In this document: one piece after another, positions 38,527 through 46,249 of the stretch
Position numbering within the stretch: position 1 is the first letter of the stretch
How the letters are laid out: the number at the start of each line of letters is the position of its first letter
Assembly (NCBI RefSeq): GCF_002848345.1
Contig: NZ_CP025429.1
Coordinates: 1,054,001-1,118,000, forward strand
From: Chromobacterium sp. ATCC 53434
Lineage (GTDB): Bacteria > Pseudomonadota > Gammaproteobacteria > Burkholderiales > Chromobacteriaceae
Direction of reading: 5' to 3'
DNA length: 64,000 bases
Notes under the pieces: generated by a model
The model's input: the letters and a program-made list of their open reading frames with translations, nothing else
Told to the model about the DNA's origin: nothing
Database searches by the model: none
Made by a program: the position numbers and the translations under genes

Positions 38527-38553
38527 CGGCGCGACTTGCGAGGAGGATGTGCG

Positions 38554-39543
38554 ATGCCCCAGCACGAGCAAACGCGCTATTGCCTGAATGGAGACGTGAT
38601 TTCGAATCAGCCGCTGGTGGTCAGGACCGCCGGCGACGAGGAGCTGGAGCTTTCCGCCGGCCAGGCTTCCGAGACCGAGGTGGCGGAATTGGTGCGGCGG
38701 CTGGCCGGCGGCTGCACCCAGCCGGAGGTGGAGCACATCCTGCCGCGGCAATCGTCGGAAAGCGTGCGCCGCTTGCTGGCCAGCCTGGAGAATTACGGCG
38801 TGATCCGCCCGCTGGCGCCGGCGGAGGGCCAGACCGGCATGCAGACGCTGCTGGAAATCGAGGACCTGTCGAACCAGCTGCTGTACCGGACGCTGTACCG
38901 CAACGAGTTCTGGGTGCGATGCCAGAACGCCGCCGGGCCGGGCGACATTCCGGAGCGGGTGTTCCACGGCATGGTGATAGAGAACTACCACTTCCTGTTC
39001 CGCGAAAGCTATTTCGACGCGCCGGTGCTGTCCTATGTGCCCAATACCCGGGTGAGGCTGGCGATGAACGCCTTCTTCGCCGAGGAGTACGGCCACGACG
39101 AATTGCTGCTGCAGGCCTTGAACCGCATCGGCGTCAGCCGCGAGGACCTGGCGCATACCGTGCCGCTGCCGCAGACGATGGCGCTGTGCAACGCGCTGGC
39201 CTACTGGTCGCACAACGATCCGCTGTTCTTCTTCACCACGCTGGGCATTCTGGAAGGCAAGGACATCCGGCAGGACTCCTTCCTGGACGCGGCCTACCGG
39301 CTCGGCGTCGACGAGGCCTTCCTGAAGCCGGTCAAGGCGCATTCCGACATCAATCTGAAGGGCGAGCACGGCAGCCTGACCCGGCAGATCTTTTCGCAGA
39401 TCGACGTGGTGGATCTGGAAACCGCGCGCCGGCTGCGCGCGCAGACCCATCTGTTCGTCGAGTTGTACGACGCCTTCTACAGCGCGGTATGGCGCCATTA
39501 TTCCGGCGAAGGTCCGCTGCTGCGGCGCATCGAAAACTATTGA
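38554..39543 (+). CDS. RRE-like/heme-oxygenase-like diiron oxidase fusion, first of three
   Basis: This 329-residue soluble protein starts at 38554, where AGGAGG is 7 nt upstream; a longer in-frame ORF from 38515 has no ribosome site. Residues about 20-88 read as short beta-strands (LVVRTAGDEELELSA) then a winged helix (EVAELVRRLAGG...SESVRRLLASLENYGVIRPL), the PqqD/RRE pattern. Residues about 97-329 are an all-helical heme-oxygenase-like domain of the iron-containing redox enzyme type (Haem_oxygenas_2). Candidate diiron ligands are E143 (GMVIENYH), E178-x2-H181 (EEYGHDE), E234 (GILEGKD), and H263-x-D265 with H272. Relatives cleave or oxidise C-C and C-N bonds with O2. Proposed substrate: the 26-residue peptide. 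Confidence 0.78.
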   Translation: MPQHEQTRYCLNGDVISNQPLVVRTAGDEELELSAGQASETEVAELVRRLAGGCTQPEVEHILPRQSSESVRRLLASLENYGVIRPLAPAEGQTGMQTLLEIEDLSNQLLYRTLYRNEFWVRCQNAAGPGDIPERVFHGMVIENYHFLFRESYFDAPVLSYVPNTRVRLAMNAFFAEEYGHDELLLQALNRIGVSREDLAHTVPLPQTMALCNALAYWSHNDPLFFFTTLGILEGKDIRQDSFLDAAYRLGVDEAFLKPVKAHSDINLKGEHGSLTRQIFSQIDVVDLETARRLRAQTHLFVELYDAFYSAVWRHYSGEGPLLRRIENY

Positions 39544-39558
39544 GCGAGGAGGGACGCC

Positions 39559-40560
39559 ATGCATGCTCCAGCCACCGGAGACCTATTCCGCCGCCCCGCG
39601 CTGCGGCCCGGCGTCGAGATCGAGGAGCAGCCGGACGGCATCGCGCTGCTGTACCGCGAGCAGTCCTGCGATCTGGCCGTCTCCGACGCCGGCCGGCACG
39701 ACTTGCTGGCGCTGCTGCGCGATCTGCAGTGCGCGCCGGCCAGCGTGGTCGAACTGAGCGCCGCCCATCCGGCGATGGCGGCCGGCCTGCCCGGCCTGCT
39801 GGAGGAGCTGGACCGGCTGGGCCTGGTCACCGAGGCCAGCTTCGAGCTGCCGGCCGACGCGGTGTCGGGCCGGGAGTTCAACGCCCGTCTGCGCAATCTG
39901 GCGCAGCGCACGCTGCGCAAGAGCTCCCGTTCGCGGCTGTTCGGCCTGTTGAACGATTGCGCCGCGCCGCGCAATGTGCTGATCGGCTACGCGCTGGAGT
40001 ACTACTGCCTGGTGCGCGCCGCGCCCGGATTGATCGCCTCGGCGCTGTCGCATGCCGACAGCCGGCAGAACCAGCGCTCGCTGCAGCGCTTTTTGATGTC
40101 GGAACTGGATCACGACCTGATGCTGGCGGAGAGCCTGGCCAGCGTCGACATGGAGGTGGACGGGCTGGACCATCTGCTGCCGCTGCCGTCCACTTTCTCG
40201 CTGTGCTCGGCGCTGGGGGTGTTCGCCCGCCAGCATCTGCTGTCGTTCAAGAGCGTGCTGTTCCTGTTCGAGATGCCGGGAGAGCAGTTCAATCAGGCGC
40301 TGGTGCGCTGTTGCGAGGCCCAGGGCCTGTCCAAGGCCTTCTGGGAGCCGCTGCTGCGCCACGCCCACATCAACGACGCGATGGGCCACGACGACATCAG
40401 CGGCGAGTTGCTGGAGGACATCAGCGCCATCGGCCGCGAGGAACAGCTGGTGGTGGAAAAGAATCTGGTGCTGATGATGGAGACCATGGCGCTGCAGGAC
40501 GAGGAAATCGTCGACTACTACAGTCGCGAAGACGCCTTGATCCCGCGGCTGCACCTGTGA
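39559..40560 (+). CDS. RRE-like/heme-oxygenase-like oxidase fusion, second of three
   Basis: This 333-residue protein starts 15 nt after the previous stop, with GAGGAGGG upstream. The N-terminal strands (VEIEEQPDGIALLYREQSCDLAVSDA) and winged helix (RHDLLALLRDLQ...GLPGLLEELDRLGLV, to about residue 90) look RRE-like. The helical domain holds E147 (GYALEYY), E182-x2-H185 (SELDHD), E238 (FLFEMPGE) and, in the last motif, H268-x-H270-I-N and H277. The position that is Asp in the other two copies is His270 here, so metal binding or chemistry may differ. A glutamate-rich C-terminal helix (VEKNLVLMMETMALQDEEIVDYY) follows. Confidence 0.75.
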   Translation: MHAPATGDLFRRPALRPGVEIEEQPDGIALLYREQSCDLAVSDAGRHDLLALLRDLQCAPASVVELSAAHPAMAAGLPGLLEELDRLGLVTEASFELPADAVSGREFNARLRNLAQRTLRKSSRSRLFGLLNDCAAPRNVLIGYALEYYCLVRAAPGLIASALSHADSRQNQRSLQRFLMSELDHDLMLAESLASVDMEVDGLDHLLPLPSTFSLCSALGVFARQHLLSFKSVLFLFEMPGEQFNQALVRCCEAQGLSKAFWEPLLRHAHINDAMGHDDISGELLEDISAIGREEQLVVEKNLVLMMETMALQDEEIVDYYSREDALIPRLHL

Positions 40561-40573
40561 GAGGAAGCCGGAC

Positions 40574-42070
40574 ATGGAAGCCTGGGGCATCAGTCATTAC
40601 CGTTCGCCGCATCTGGTTCCGTTCCACGCCCACCTGGCGCAGGACGGCCAGACCGTGGTGCTGGCGGCCGACGACAACGAGTACGAGATCAATTTCAGCG
40701 GCGTCGACGGCGGCCACGTGCTGGACAGCGTGCTGGCGATGGCCAATCCCGGCGCCGAAATCTGGTTCGACATCCACGAGGGATCGGCCCAGCCGTGGCA
40801 GTTGTCGCTGGCGCGGCAGCTGGACGAGCTGTCGCTGATCCGCGACGCGCCGGCGGACGGCTCGGCGCTGGAGCTCAGGCGGCTGGAGCTGGAGAGCCTG
40901 GTCCGCCGCTGCGTCGATACGCTGCTGGCCGCGACCGCCGACGACCGCGAGCGCCACGCCCCCATCGTGCTGGCGATGCAGAGGCTGCTGGACGAGCCGG
41001 CGCCGCAGGCGGACGCCTTCACGGTGGACGATGTCGCCGCGCCGGAATGGGCCGGCAATTTCGCGCTGCAAACCTTTTATCTGCAAAAGATCTATCTGGC
41101 CGACAATCTGCCGCAGCTGCCCTTGCTGTGGCGGCGGGTGTTGCAGGACTTCGCCGACGAGGCGGGCTATGCCGGCCTGGGCCGCCGCGCCGCCGAATCG
41201 CCGCGGCTGGCGCGGTCGGACAGCCTGGGCTTCTATTGCCCGGCCCAGGTCGAGGCCTATCTGCTGTGCCTGGTGGACTTGTTGCTGCAGGCCTCGCGGC
41301 CGGAGGCGCGGCGGCGTTTGCAGAGCCCGACGCTGGCGGTGGAGGCGGACAGCGGCGTCAATTTCATGCGCCGCGCCGAGCAGTTCGCGCTGGCGGGACT
41401 GGCCGAGCTGGGCGAGTCGCGCTATGTCGGCAGCGTCAACGCCGCCGGCGCCGGCTTCGGCCCGCTGGTGCAGGGCCTGTTCATCGAGCAGTACCACGTC
41501 ACCCAGCGCTTCGTCGAAATCATCGCGCCGCTGATGACCAAGCGCTTGCGCACGCCGCTGAAGCAGCGCGTCTACCGGTATTTCCAGGAGGAGCTGGGAC
41601 ACGAGGCCTTCGAGCGCGCGACCTGCGAGGCGCTGGGCGTGCAGGCCGCCTGGCTGGACCAGGCGCTGCCGCTGCCGCTGTTCCAGGCCTATGTCGACGC
41701 CTTCACCGTGCTGGGCCGCTACGATCCGATAGGCTACCTCGGCTCCATCATGGTCACCGAGGGCATGCTGGGCATGGACAATCCGGTGCACGAGCGGCTG
41801 GAGTCGCTGGCCGGGGACAGCGCCGAATACCGCCGGGTGGCGAAGCGCCACGACGACCTGAACGTCGAATTGAACCACGCGGCGCTGTCGCGCTTGTTCT
41901 TCCGCGAGATATCGGTGCTGACGCCGCACGCGCAGCAGCGGGCGCTGGCCAATCTGTCCTATCTGCTGGAGCTGAATGTGCGGGCGATGGACCAGGTGGC
42001 CGATTTCTACGGCGCGCAGGCCGAGCTGCGGATCTGCTCGCTGGACAGCTATCCGGCCGGCCATGTCTGA
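40574..42070 (+). CDS. Longer RRE-like/heme-oxygenase-like diiron oxidase, third of three
   Basis: This 498-residue protein is the most complete of the three. The N-terminal part (about 15-95) has strands HLAQDGQTVVLAADDNEYEINFSG, then a winged-helix-like stretch ending LARQLDELSLIRD. About 150 residues of mostly helical sequence without clear ligands follow, possibly a degenerate extra helical domain. The catalytic domain (about 255-498) has E305 (GLFIEQYH), E340-x2-H343 (QEELGHE), E396 (MVTEGML) and H426-D-D428-L-N-V-E432-L-N-H435. That is a full D-x3-E-x2-H motif. GAGGAAG precedes the start. Its last 8 bases overlap the aminotransferase start. Confidence 0.77.
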   Translation: MEAWGISHYRSPHLVPFHAHLAQDGQTVVLAADDNEYEINFSGVDGGHVLDSVLAMANPGAEIWFDIHEGSAQPWQLSLARQLDELSLIRDAPADGSALELRRLELESLVRRCVDTLLAATADDRERHAPIVLAMQRLLDEPAPQADAFTVDDVAAPEWAGNFALQTFYLQKIYLADNLPQLPLLWRRVLQDFADEAGYAGLGRRAAESPRLARSDSLGFYCPAQVEAYLLCLVDLLLQASRPEARRRLQSPTLAVEADSGVNFMRRAEQFALAGLAELGESRYVGSVNAAGAGFGPLVQGLFIEQYHVTQRFVEIIAPLMTKRLRTPLKQRVYRYFQEELGHEAFERATCEALGVQAAWLDQALPLPLFQAYVDAFTVLGRYDPIGYLGSIMVTEGMLGMDNPVHERLESLAGDSAEYRRVAKRHDDLNVELNHAALSRLFFREISVLTPHAQQRALANLSYLLELNVRAMDQVADFYGAQAELRICSLDSYPAGHV

Positions 42071-43313
42071 GGACGGCGAGCGTTACGACCGCTGCGTCAA
42101 TCCGGCCTGGCGCGAGGTCTTGGGCCTGTGCGGGCTGGACGAGCAGCCGACGGCGGCCGACGGCTGCTGGCTGCGCTTCGCCGACGGCCGGCGCATGCTG
42201 GACTTCGTCTGCGGCTACGGCGCGGCGGCGCTGGGCCACAATCCGCCGCCGTTGCTGGCCGAGCTGGCCGACGCGTTGGGCCAGCCCGAACCGAATCTGC
42301 ATCCGCTGGGACTGTCGCGCCAGGCCGGCCTGCTGGCCGAGCGACTGCTGGCGCTGGCCGGCTTCGCCGACGGCAAGGCCCTGTTCGCCAGCGGCGGCGC
42401 CGAGGCGGTCGAGGGCGCGCTGAAGCTGGCGCGGATGGCTGGCGGCAAGACGCGGCTGATCGCCTTCGACGGCGGTTTTCATGGCCTGACCCAGACCGCC
42501 ACCCAGCTGGCCGGCGCCGATTTCTGGCGCCAGGGCCTGGCCGACGATCCCGCCTGCCTGCGGCTGCCCTGGGGCGAGTTGGAGCCGGTGGCCGCGGCAC
42601 TGGCGGCCGGCGACGTGGCGGCGGTGCTGCTGGAGCCGGTGCAGGGCACCGCCGGCGCGCGCGCCTGGCGCGGCGACCGGCTGGCGGCCTTGTCGGCGCT
42701 GTGCCGCCGCCACGGCGCCTGGCTGGTGTACGACGAAGTCCAGTCCGGCTTCGGGCGCTGCGGCGCGTGGTTCGCCTATCAGGCGCTGGGCGCGCCGCCG
42801 CCGGACATGCTGGTGCTGGCCAAGGGGCTCAGCGGCGGCATGCTGCCGGTATCGGCGCTGCTGTGCCGCGACGCCGTCTACCAGGCAGTGTTCGGCCGGC
42901 CCGGCTGCGCCAAGATCCACGGCTCCACCTTCGGCGGCAACCGGCTGGCGCTGCAATGCGGGCTGGCCATGCTGCGGCTGCTCGGCGAAATCGACGCGCC
43001 GGCGCGGGCCGCCGGGCAGGGCGAGGCGCTGCGCCGGATGCTGTCGGCCGGACCGTTCGCGCTGGAGGGCGCGGGCCTGATGCTGGCGCTGCGGGCGACG
43101 CCGCAGGCGCGGCAACGCTATGGCGAACAGGCGGCCGGCGCGCTGTGGCTGCAATTGCTGGGGCAGGGCGTGCTGACGGCGCCGGCGGCGCACGATGCGG
43201 ACGCGTTGCGGCTGCTGCCGCCGCTGACGGTGGGCGCCGACGAGCTGGACTTTTTCGTGCAGGCATACCGGCGCGCGCTGGCGGCGCTGGAGACGGAGGC
43301 GACGACGGCATGA
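42063..43313 (+). CDS. Class III PLP-dependent aminotransferase
   Basis: This 416-residue fold-type I enzyme is of the acetylornithine/omega-aminotransferase group. Motifs are FASGGAEAVEGALKLARMAGGKTRLIAFDGGFHG (phosphate cup and ring stacking), YDEVQSGFGRCGAWFAYQALG (PLP Asp), LVLAKGLSGGMLPVSALLC (catalytic Lys) and HGSTFGGNRLALQC. It overlaps the third oxidase gene by 8 bases and the exporter start by ATGA, so it is certainly part of the same operon. In daptide biosynthesis a class III aminotransferase converts an oxidatively produced C-terminal carbonyl to an amine; a similar step after the oxidases here is an inference. Confidence 0.88.
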   Translation: MSEDGERYDRCVNPAWREVLGLCGLDEQPTAADGCWLRFADGRRMLDFVCGYGAAALGHNPPPLLAELADALGQPEPNLHPLGLSRQAGLLAERLLALAGFADGKALFASGGAEAVEGALKLARMAGGKTRLIAFDGGFHGLTQTATQLAGADFWRQGLADDPACLRLPWGELEPVAAALAAGDVAAVLLEPVQGTAGARAWRGDRLAALSALCRRHGAWLVYDEVQSGFGRCGAWFAYQALGAPPPDMLVLAKGLSGGMLPVSALLCRDAVYQAVFGRPGCAKIHGSTFGGNRLALQCGLAMLRLLGEIDAPARAAGQGEALRRMLSAGPFALEGAGLMLALRATPQARQRYGEQAAGALWLQLLGQGVLTAPAAHDADALRLLPPLTVGADELDFFVQAYRRALAALETEATTA

Positions 43314-44233
43314 AGATACGACACGTGTTGCTGGCCATTCTGGTGGCCGCGATCTGGGGCCTCAGCTTCATCGTGGTCAAGATAGGCCTGACCCAGTGTC
43401 CGCCGCTGCTGCTGGCGGCGCTGCGCTTCGTCGTGGTGTTCGCGGCGGGGGCGCTACTGTTTCCGCCGCCGGCGCTGCCCTGGCGGCTGTATCTGCGCGC
43501 CGGCCTGTGCCTCGGGGTGATCCAGTTCGCCGGGCTGTTTTCCGCCATCCATCTGGGCATGCCGGCCGGCATCGTGTCGGTGCTGGCCCAGGTCCAGGTC
43601 TTCGCCACGCTGCTGCTGGCCAGCCTGGTGCTGGGCGAGACCCGCAGCGCCCTGCAGAAGGCGGTGATGGCGCTGGCGCTGGCCGGCGTGCTGCTGCTGG
43701 GCTACGCCCGCTACCAGGACGCGCTGCCCTTGCTGCCGTTGCTGCTGGCGCTGCTGGGCACCGCCGGCTTCGCCTGGGGCAATATCGAGCTGAAGCGCGC
43801 CGGCAAGGTGGACATGTTCGCCTTCACCGTGTGGATGAGCGTGGTGCCGCCGCTGCCGCTGCTGCTGCTGTCGTTCGCGCTGGAGGGCGGGCCGGCGGCG
43901 GCGTGGAACGCGCTGACGCATTTCTCCGCGACGGCGCTGGCGGCGCTGCTGTTCCTGGCGCTGGTCGGCACGTTGTTCGCGCTCGGCAGCTGGGGCAAGC
44001 TGATGACGCTGTATCCGGCGACGCTGGTGGCGCCGTTTTCGCTGCTGAGCCCGGTGTTCGGCCTGCTGGGCGGCTACTTCATCCTGAACGAGCGTTACGA
44101 CGCGCTCAGCATCGCGGCGTCGCTGCTGATCGTGACGGCGCTGGCCGTCAACACCTATGCCGGAAAGCTGGCGGCGCTGTTGCCGAAGCCGCCGGACGCT
44201 GATCTGCCCGCCAAGGGACCCGCCCAACGATGA
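43310..44233 (+). CDS. EamA/DMT-family exporter
   Basis: This 307-residue inner-membrane protein has ten helices in two EamA repeats. Repeat one begins LLAILVAAIWGLSFIVVKIGLTQCPPLLLAALRF; repeat two covers AWGNIELKRAGKVDMFAFTVWMSVVPPLPLLLL to the C-terminus. It resembles YdcZ/RhaT-type amino-acid and metabolite exporters. The ATG overlaps the aminotransferase stop. In this operon it is the likely exporter of the finished small product, which argues for a small amine or modified amino acid/peptide fragment rather than a large peptide. Confidence 0.88.
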   Translation: MKIRHVLLAILVAAIWGLSFIVVKIGLTQCPPLLLAALRFVVVFAAGALLFPPPALPWRLYLRAGLCLGVIQFAGLFSAIHLGMPAGIVSVLAQVQVFATLLLASLVLGETRSALQKAVMALALAGVLLLGYARYQDALPLLPLLLALLGTAGFAWGNIELKRAGKVDMFAFTVWMSVVPPLPLLLLSFALEGGPAAAWNALTHFSATALAALLFLALVGTLFALGSWGKLMTLYPATLVAPFSLLSPVFGLLGGYFILNERYDALSIAASLLIVTALAVNTYAGKLAALLPKPPDADLPAKGPAQR

Positions 44234-44243
44234 ACGCCCAATC

Positions 44244-44678
44244 ATGAACCAAGACACGCTGATCCTCTCCACCGACAAGAGCCTGCTGGACATCGGCCTG
44301 ATCCATGCCTTCCTGCACGACCACGCGGCCTGGGCCAAGGGCATTCCGCGCGAGACGGTGGAGCGGGCGATCGCCGGCTCGCTATGCTTCGGCGCCTATC
44401 TGGGCGGGCGCCAGGTCGGATTCGCGCGGGTGGTCACCGACATGGCGACCTTCGGCTATCTGTGCGACGTGTTCGTGGTGCCGGAATGCCGGGGCCGCGG
44501 CTACGCCCGCCGGCTGATGGAGCGCGTCGCCGAGGAGCCGGCGCTGGGCCGGCTCAGGCGCATCGTGCTGGTCACCTCGAACGCCCACGGCGTCTATCTG
44601 CCGTTCGGCTTCGCCGCGCTGGAGCACCCGGAGCGCTATATGGAACTGCACCGGCCCGACGTCTACCGCGCCGGCTGA
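44244..44678 (+). CDS. GNAT N-acetyltransferase
   Basis: This 144-residue acetyltransferase has the acetyl-CoA binding signature VFVVPECRGRGYARRLMERV (the R/Q-x2-G-x-G/A pattern), TLILSTDKSLLDIGLIHAFLHDHAAWAKGIPRETVERAI at the N-terminus and FGYLCDVFVV before the cofactor loop. It is close to the small single-domain GNATs found near toxins and amino-acid analogues. As the last gene of the operon it could N-acetylate the product or detoxify it in the producer (inference). The start at 44244 is 10 nt after the exporter stop. Confidence 0.85.
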   Translation: MNQDTLILSTDKSLLDIGLIHAFLHDHAAWAKGIPRETVERAIAGSLCFGAYLGGRQVGFARVVTDMATFGYLCDVFVVPECRGRGYARRLMERVAEEPALGRLRRIVLVTSNAHGVYLPFGFAALEHPERYMELHRPDVYRAG

Positions 44679-44888
44679 GCGCGTCCCCTTCACATCCCGC
44701 CTGTGGCGGCGTCCATTGGTGGCGCCGCGAATGCGCGGCCATGACTGCTTGTTGTTTTTATAGGAACAATCTTCTTGTTGAAAATACTTATCGGACATGA
44801 TGGTCGGCTCGCCGCGCCGAATTCGCCGCTAGTGTGAAAGAGTGGTTCGCCAGTTGACGCGCCGCATCGGTACGCTACGGAGAACGCG

Positions 44889-46220
44889 ATGGCGAATCTC
44901 GGAAACAGTCCGGTACTGGACGACGGCTATATGGTGGCTGGCCACGAGGCGCCCGCCGCCGGCGGCGGCAAGGGCAATCCGGTGATCGGATGGTGGATGG
45001 GCGCGGCCATCGCCTGCTGCTGCATGCTGGGCTCCTATGGTCTGGCGGCCAGCCTGGCGCTGCCGTCGCTGCTGGGCGCCGTCGCCGGCGGCGTGACGCT
45101 GTTCGCGGTGCTGTTGGCGGCGACGCCGTATCTGCGCTTTGTCGATCATGGCTGGTGGACGCGCTACGACGAGTTCCGCAATCAGCTGTGGGGCGAGGCG
45201 CTGTCCAAGTATCTGTGGCATTTCCGGCATCGGCGCGCCGAGGCCGCCGGCGCGCTGGAATCCTGGGGCCAGCCGGCCGCCGAGCCGCAGCGCGAGCGCG
45301 CGGCCTGCCTGTTCCGCACCATCTACAGCGAGCAGTACGGCCGCTACGCCTTCGTGCCGCCGCTGCTGCTGTTGCTGGCGGTGGTGTTCTTCGAAAGCAA
45401 TTACATCGTGCTGGTGCCGCTGCGCCAAGTGCTGCCGGGCGGGCATCCGCTATTGGGCTATCTGTCGCAGTTCGTCCATTTCGACCTGCAGATCAGCGCG
45501 ATGTGCGGCGCCTATATGTTCGTTGTCGGCGACACGGTCAATAATGTGCGCAAACGCTGCCTGAACGTGGCCGACGTGTACTGGTACGCGCTGCGGATGG
45601 CGCTGGCGGTGCCCATCGCCTACGCCGTCACGCTGGTGCTGCCGAAGGACGCGGCGGTCAGCGTGGCCTTCGCGCTGGGGGCCTTGCCGATAGACACCAT
45701 CATCAAGATGCTGAGGCGGCTGGTGAACGCCAAGCTGAATACCGGCGAGGCCGAGCAGCCGGACCAGCTGGTCAAGCTGGACGGCGTGACCACCGCCGTC
45801 GCCAGCCAGCTGGAGGCCGAGGGCGTGTCGTCCATCGATCAGCTGCTCGGCATGGATCCGGTGCTGCTGGCGGTCAACACCGGCCTGTCGTTCAAATTCG
45901 TCCTGCGGCTGGTCGGACAGGCCATCGTCCGGCGGCATCTGGGCGACGCCGCCTTCTCGCTGTCGGCCATCGGCCTGGCCGACGCCACCTCGGTCTATTG
46001 CCTGATGCAGGATTTGAAGCGGGCGCGGCGGCAGGGGGGCGCCGACAGCGCGGCGGAGGCCATCATGGCCGACGCCTGCCGGCTGCTGCAGTCGGTGTCC
46101 AAGAGCGCCTGGCCGGACCGGCAGACGGTGGAGTTCGCCTTCGGCAACATCGCCGACTACGCCTATACCGGCCTGCTGATGTCGGCCGGTTTCGAGCGCG
46201 CGGAAAAGCCGGCGCGCTGA
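44889..46220 (+). CDS. Unrecognised multi-pass membrane protein with C-terminal HhH-like region
   Basis: I do not recognise this 443-residue protein. It has two helices near the N-terminus (about 35-80) and two to four more (about 155-180, 195-220, 240-275). A soluble C-terminal part follows. There LDGVTTAVASQLEAEGVSSIDQLLGMDPVLLAVNTGLSFKFVLRLVGQAIVRRHLG resembles the helix-hairpin-helix repeats seen in pathway-adaptor proteins. It stands 210 bp after the oxidase operon on the same strand and may or may not belong to it. GGAG is 8 nt before the ATG. A relic of the MITE terminal repeat starts right after its stop. Confidence 0.6.
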   Translation: MANLGNSPVLDDGYMVAGHEAPAAGGGKGNPVIGWWMGAAIACCCMLGSYGLAASLALPSLLGAVAGGVTLFAVLLAATPYLRFVDHGWWTRYDEFRNQLWGEALSKYLWHFRHRRAEAAGALESWGQPAAEPQRERAACLFRTIYSEQYGRYAFVPPLLLLLAVVFFESNYIVLVPLRQVLPGGHPLLGYLSQFVHFDLQISAMCGAYMFVVGDTVNNVRKRCLNVADVYWYALRMALAVPIAYAVTLVLPKDAAVSVAFALGALPIDTIIKMLRRLVNAKLNTGEAEQPDQLVKLDGVTTAVASQLEAEGVSSIDQLLGMDPVLLAVNTGLSFKFVLRLVGQAIVRRHLGDAAFSLSAIGLADATSVYCLMQDLKRARRQGGADSAAEAIMADACRLLQSVSKSAWPDRQTVEFAFGNIADYAYTGLLMSAGFERAEKPAR

Positions 46221-46244
46221 GAGTCTGTCTACGATCTTTTTACG
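46221..46244. repeat. Solo relic of the MITE/IS terminal repeat
   Basis: GAGTCTGTCTACGATCTTTT and the next four bases match the left end of the 31329 element at 21 of 24 positions. They begin at the base after the stop codon of the membrane protein gene. No second end is visible nearby, so this is a decayed remnant. The T-run may act in termination. Confidence 0.6.
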
Positions 46245-46249
46245 AGCCC

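Noticed and set aside
38515..38553. N-terminal extension of the first oxidase from an ATG at 38515
   Set aside because: That ATG lies in a hairpin with no Shine-Dalgarno. The ATG at 38554 has AGGAGG at ideal spacing.
38547..40838. 763-codon frame overlapping the first two oxidase genes
   Set aside because: It is out of frame with the clearly conserved metal-binding motifs. The product is Arg/Ala/Gly-rich with no domain.
44230..44247. Five-codon mini-ORF overlapping the exporter stop
   Set aside because: It has no ribosome site of its own and is too short to interpret.
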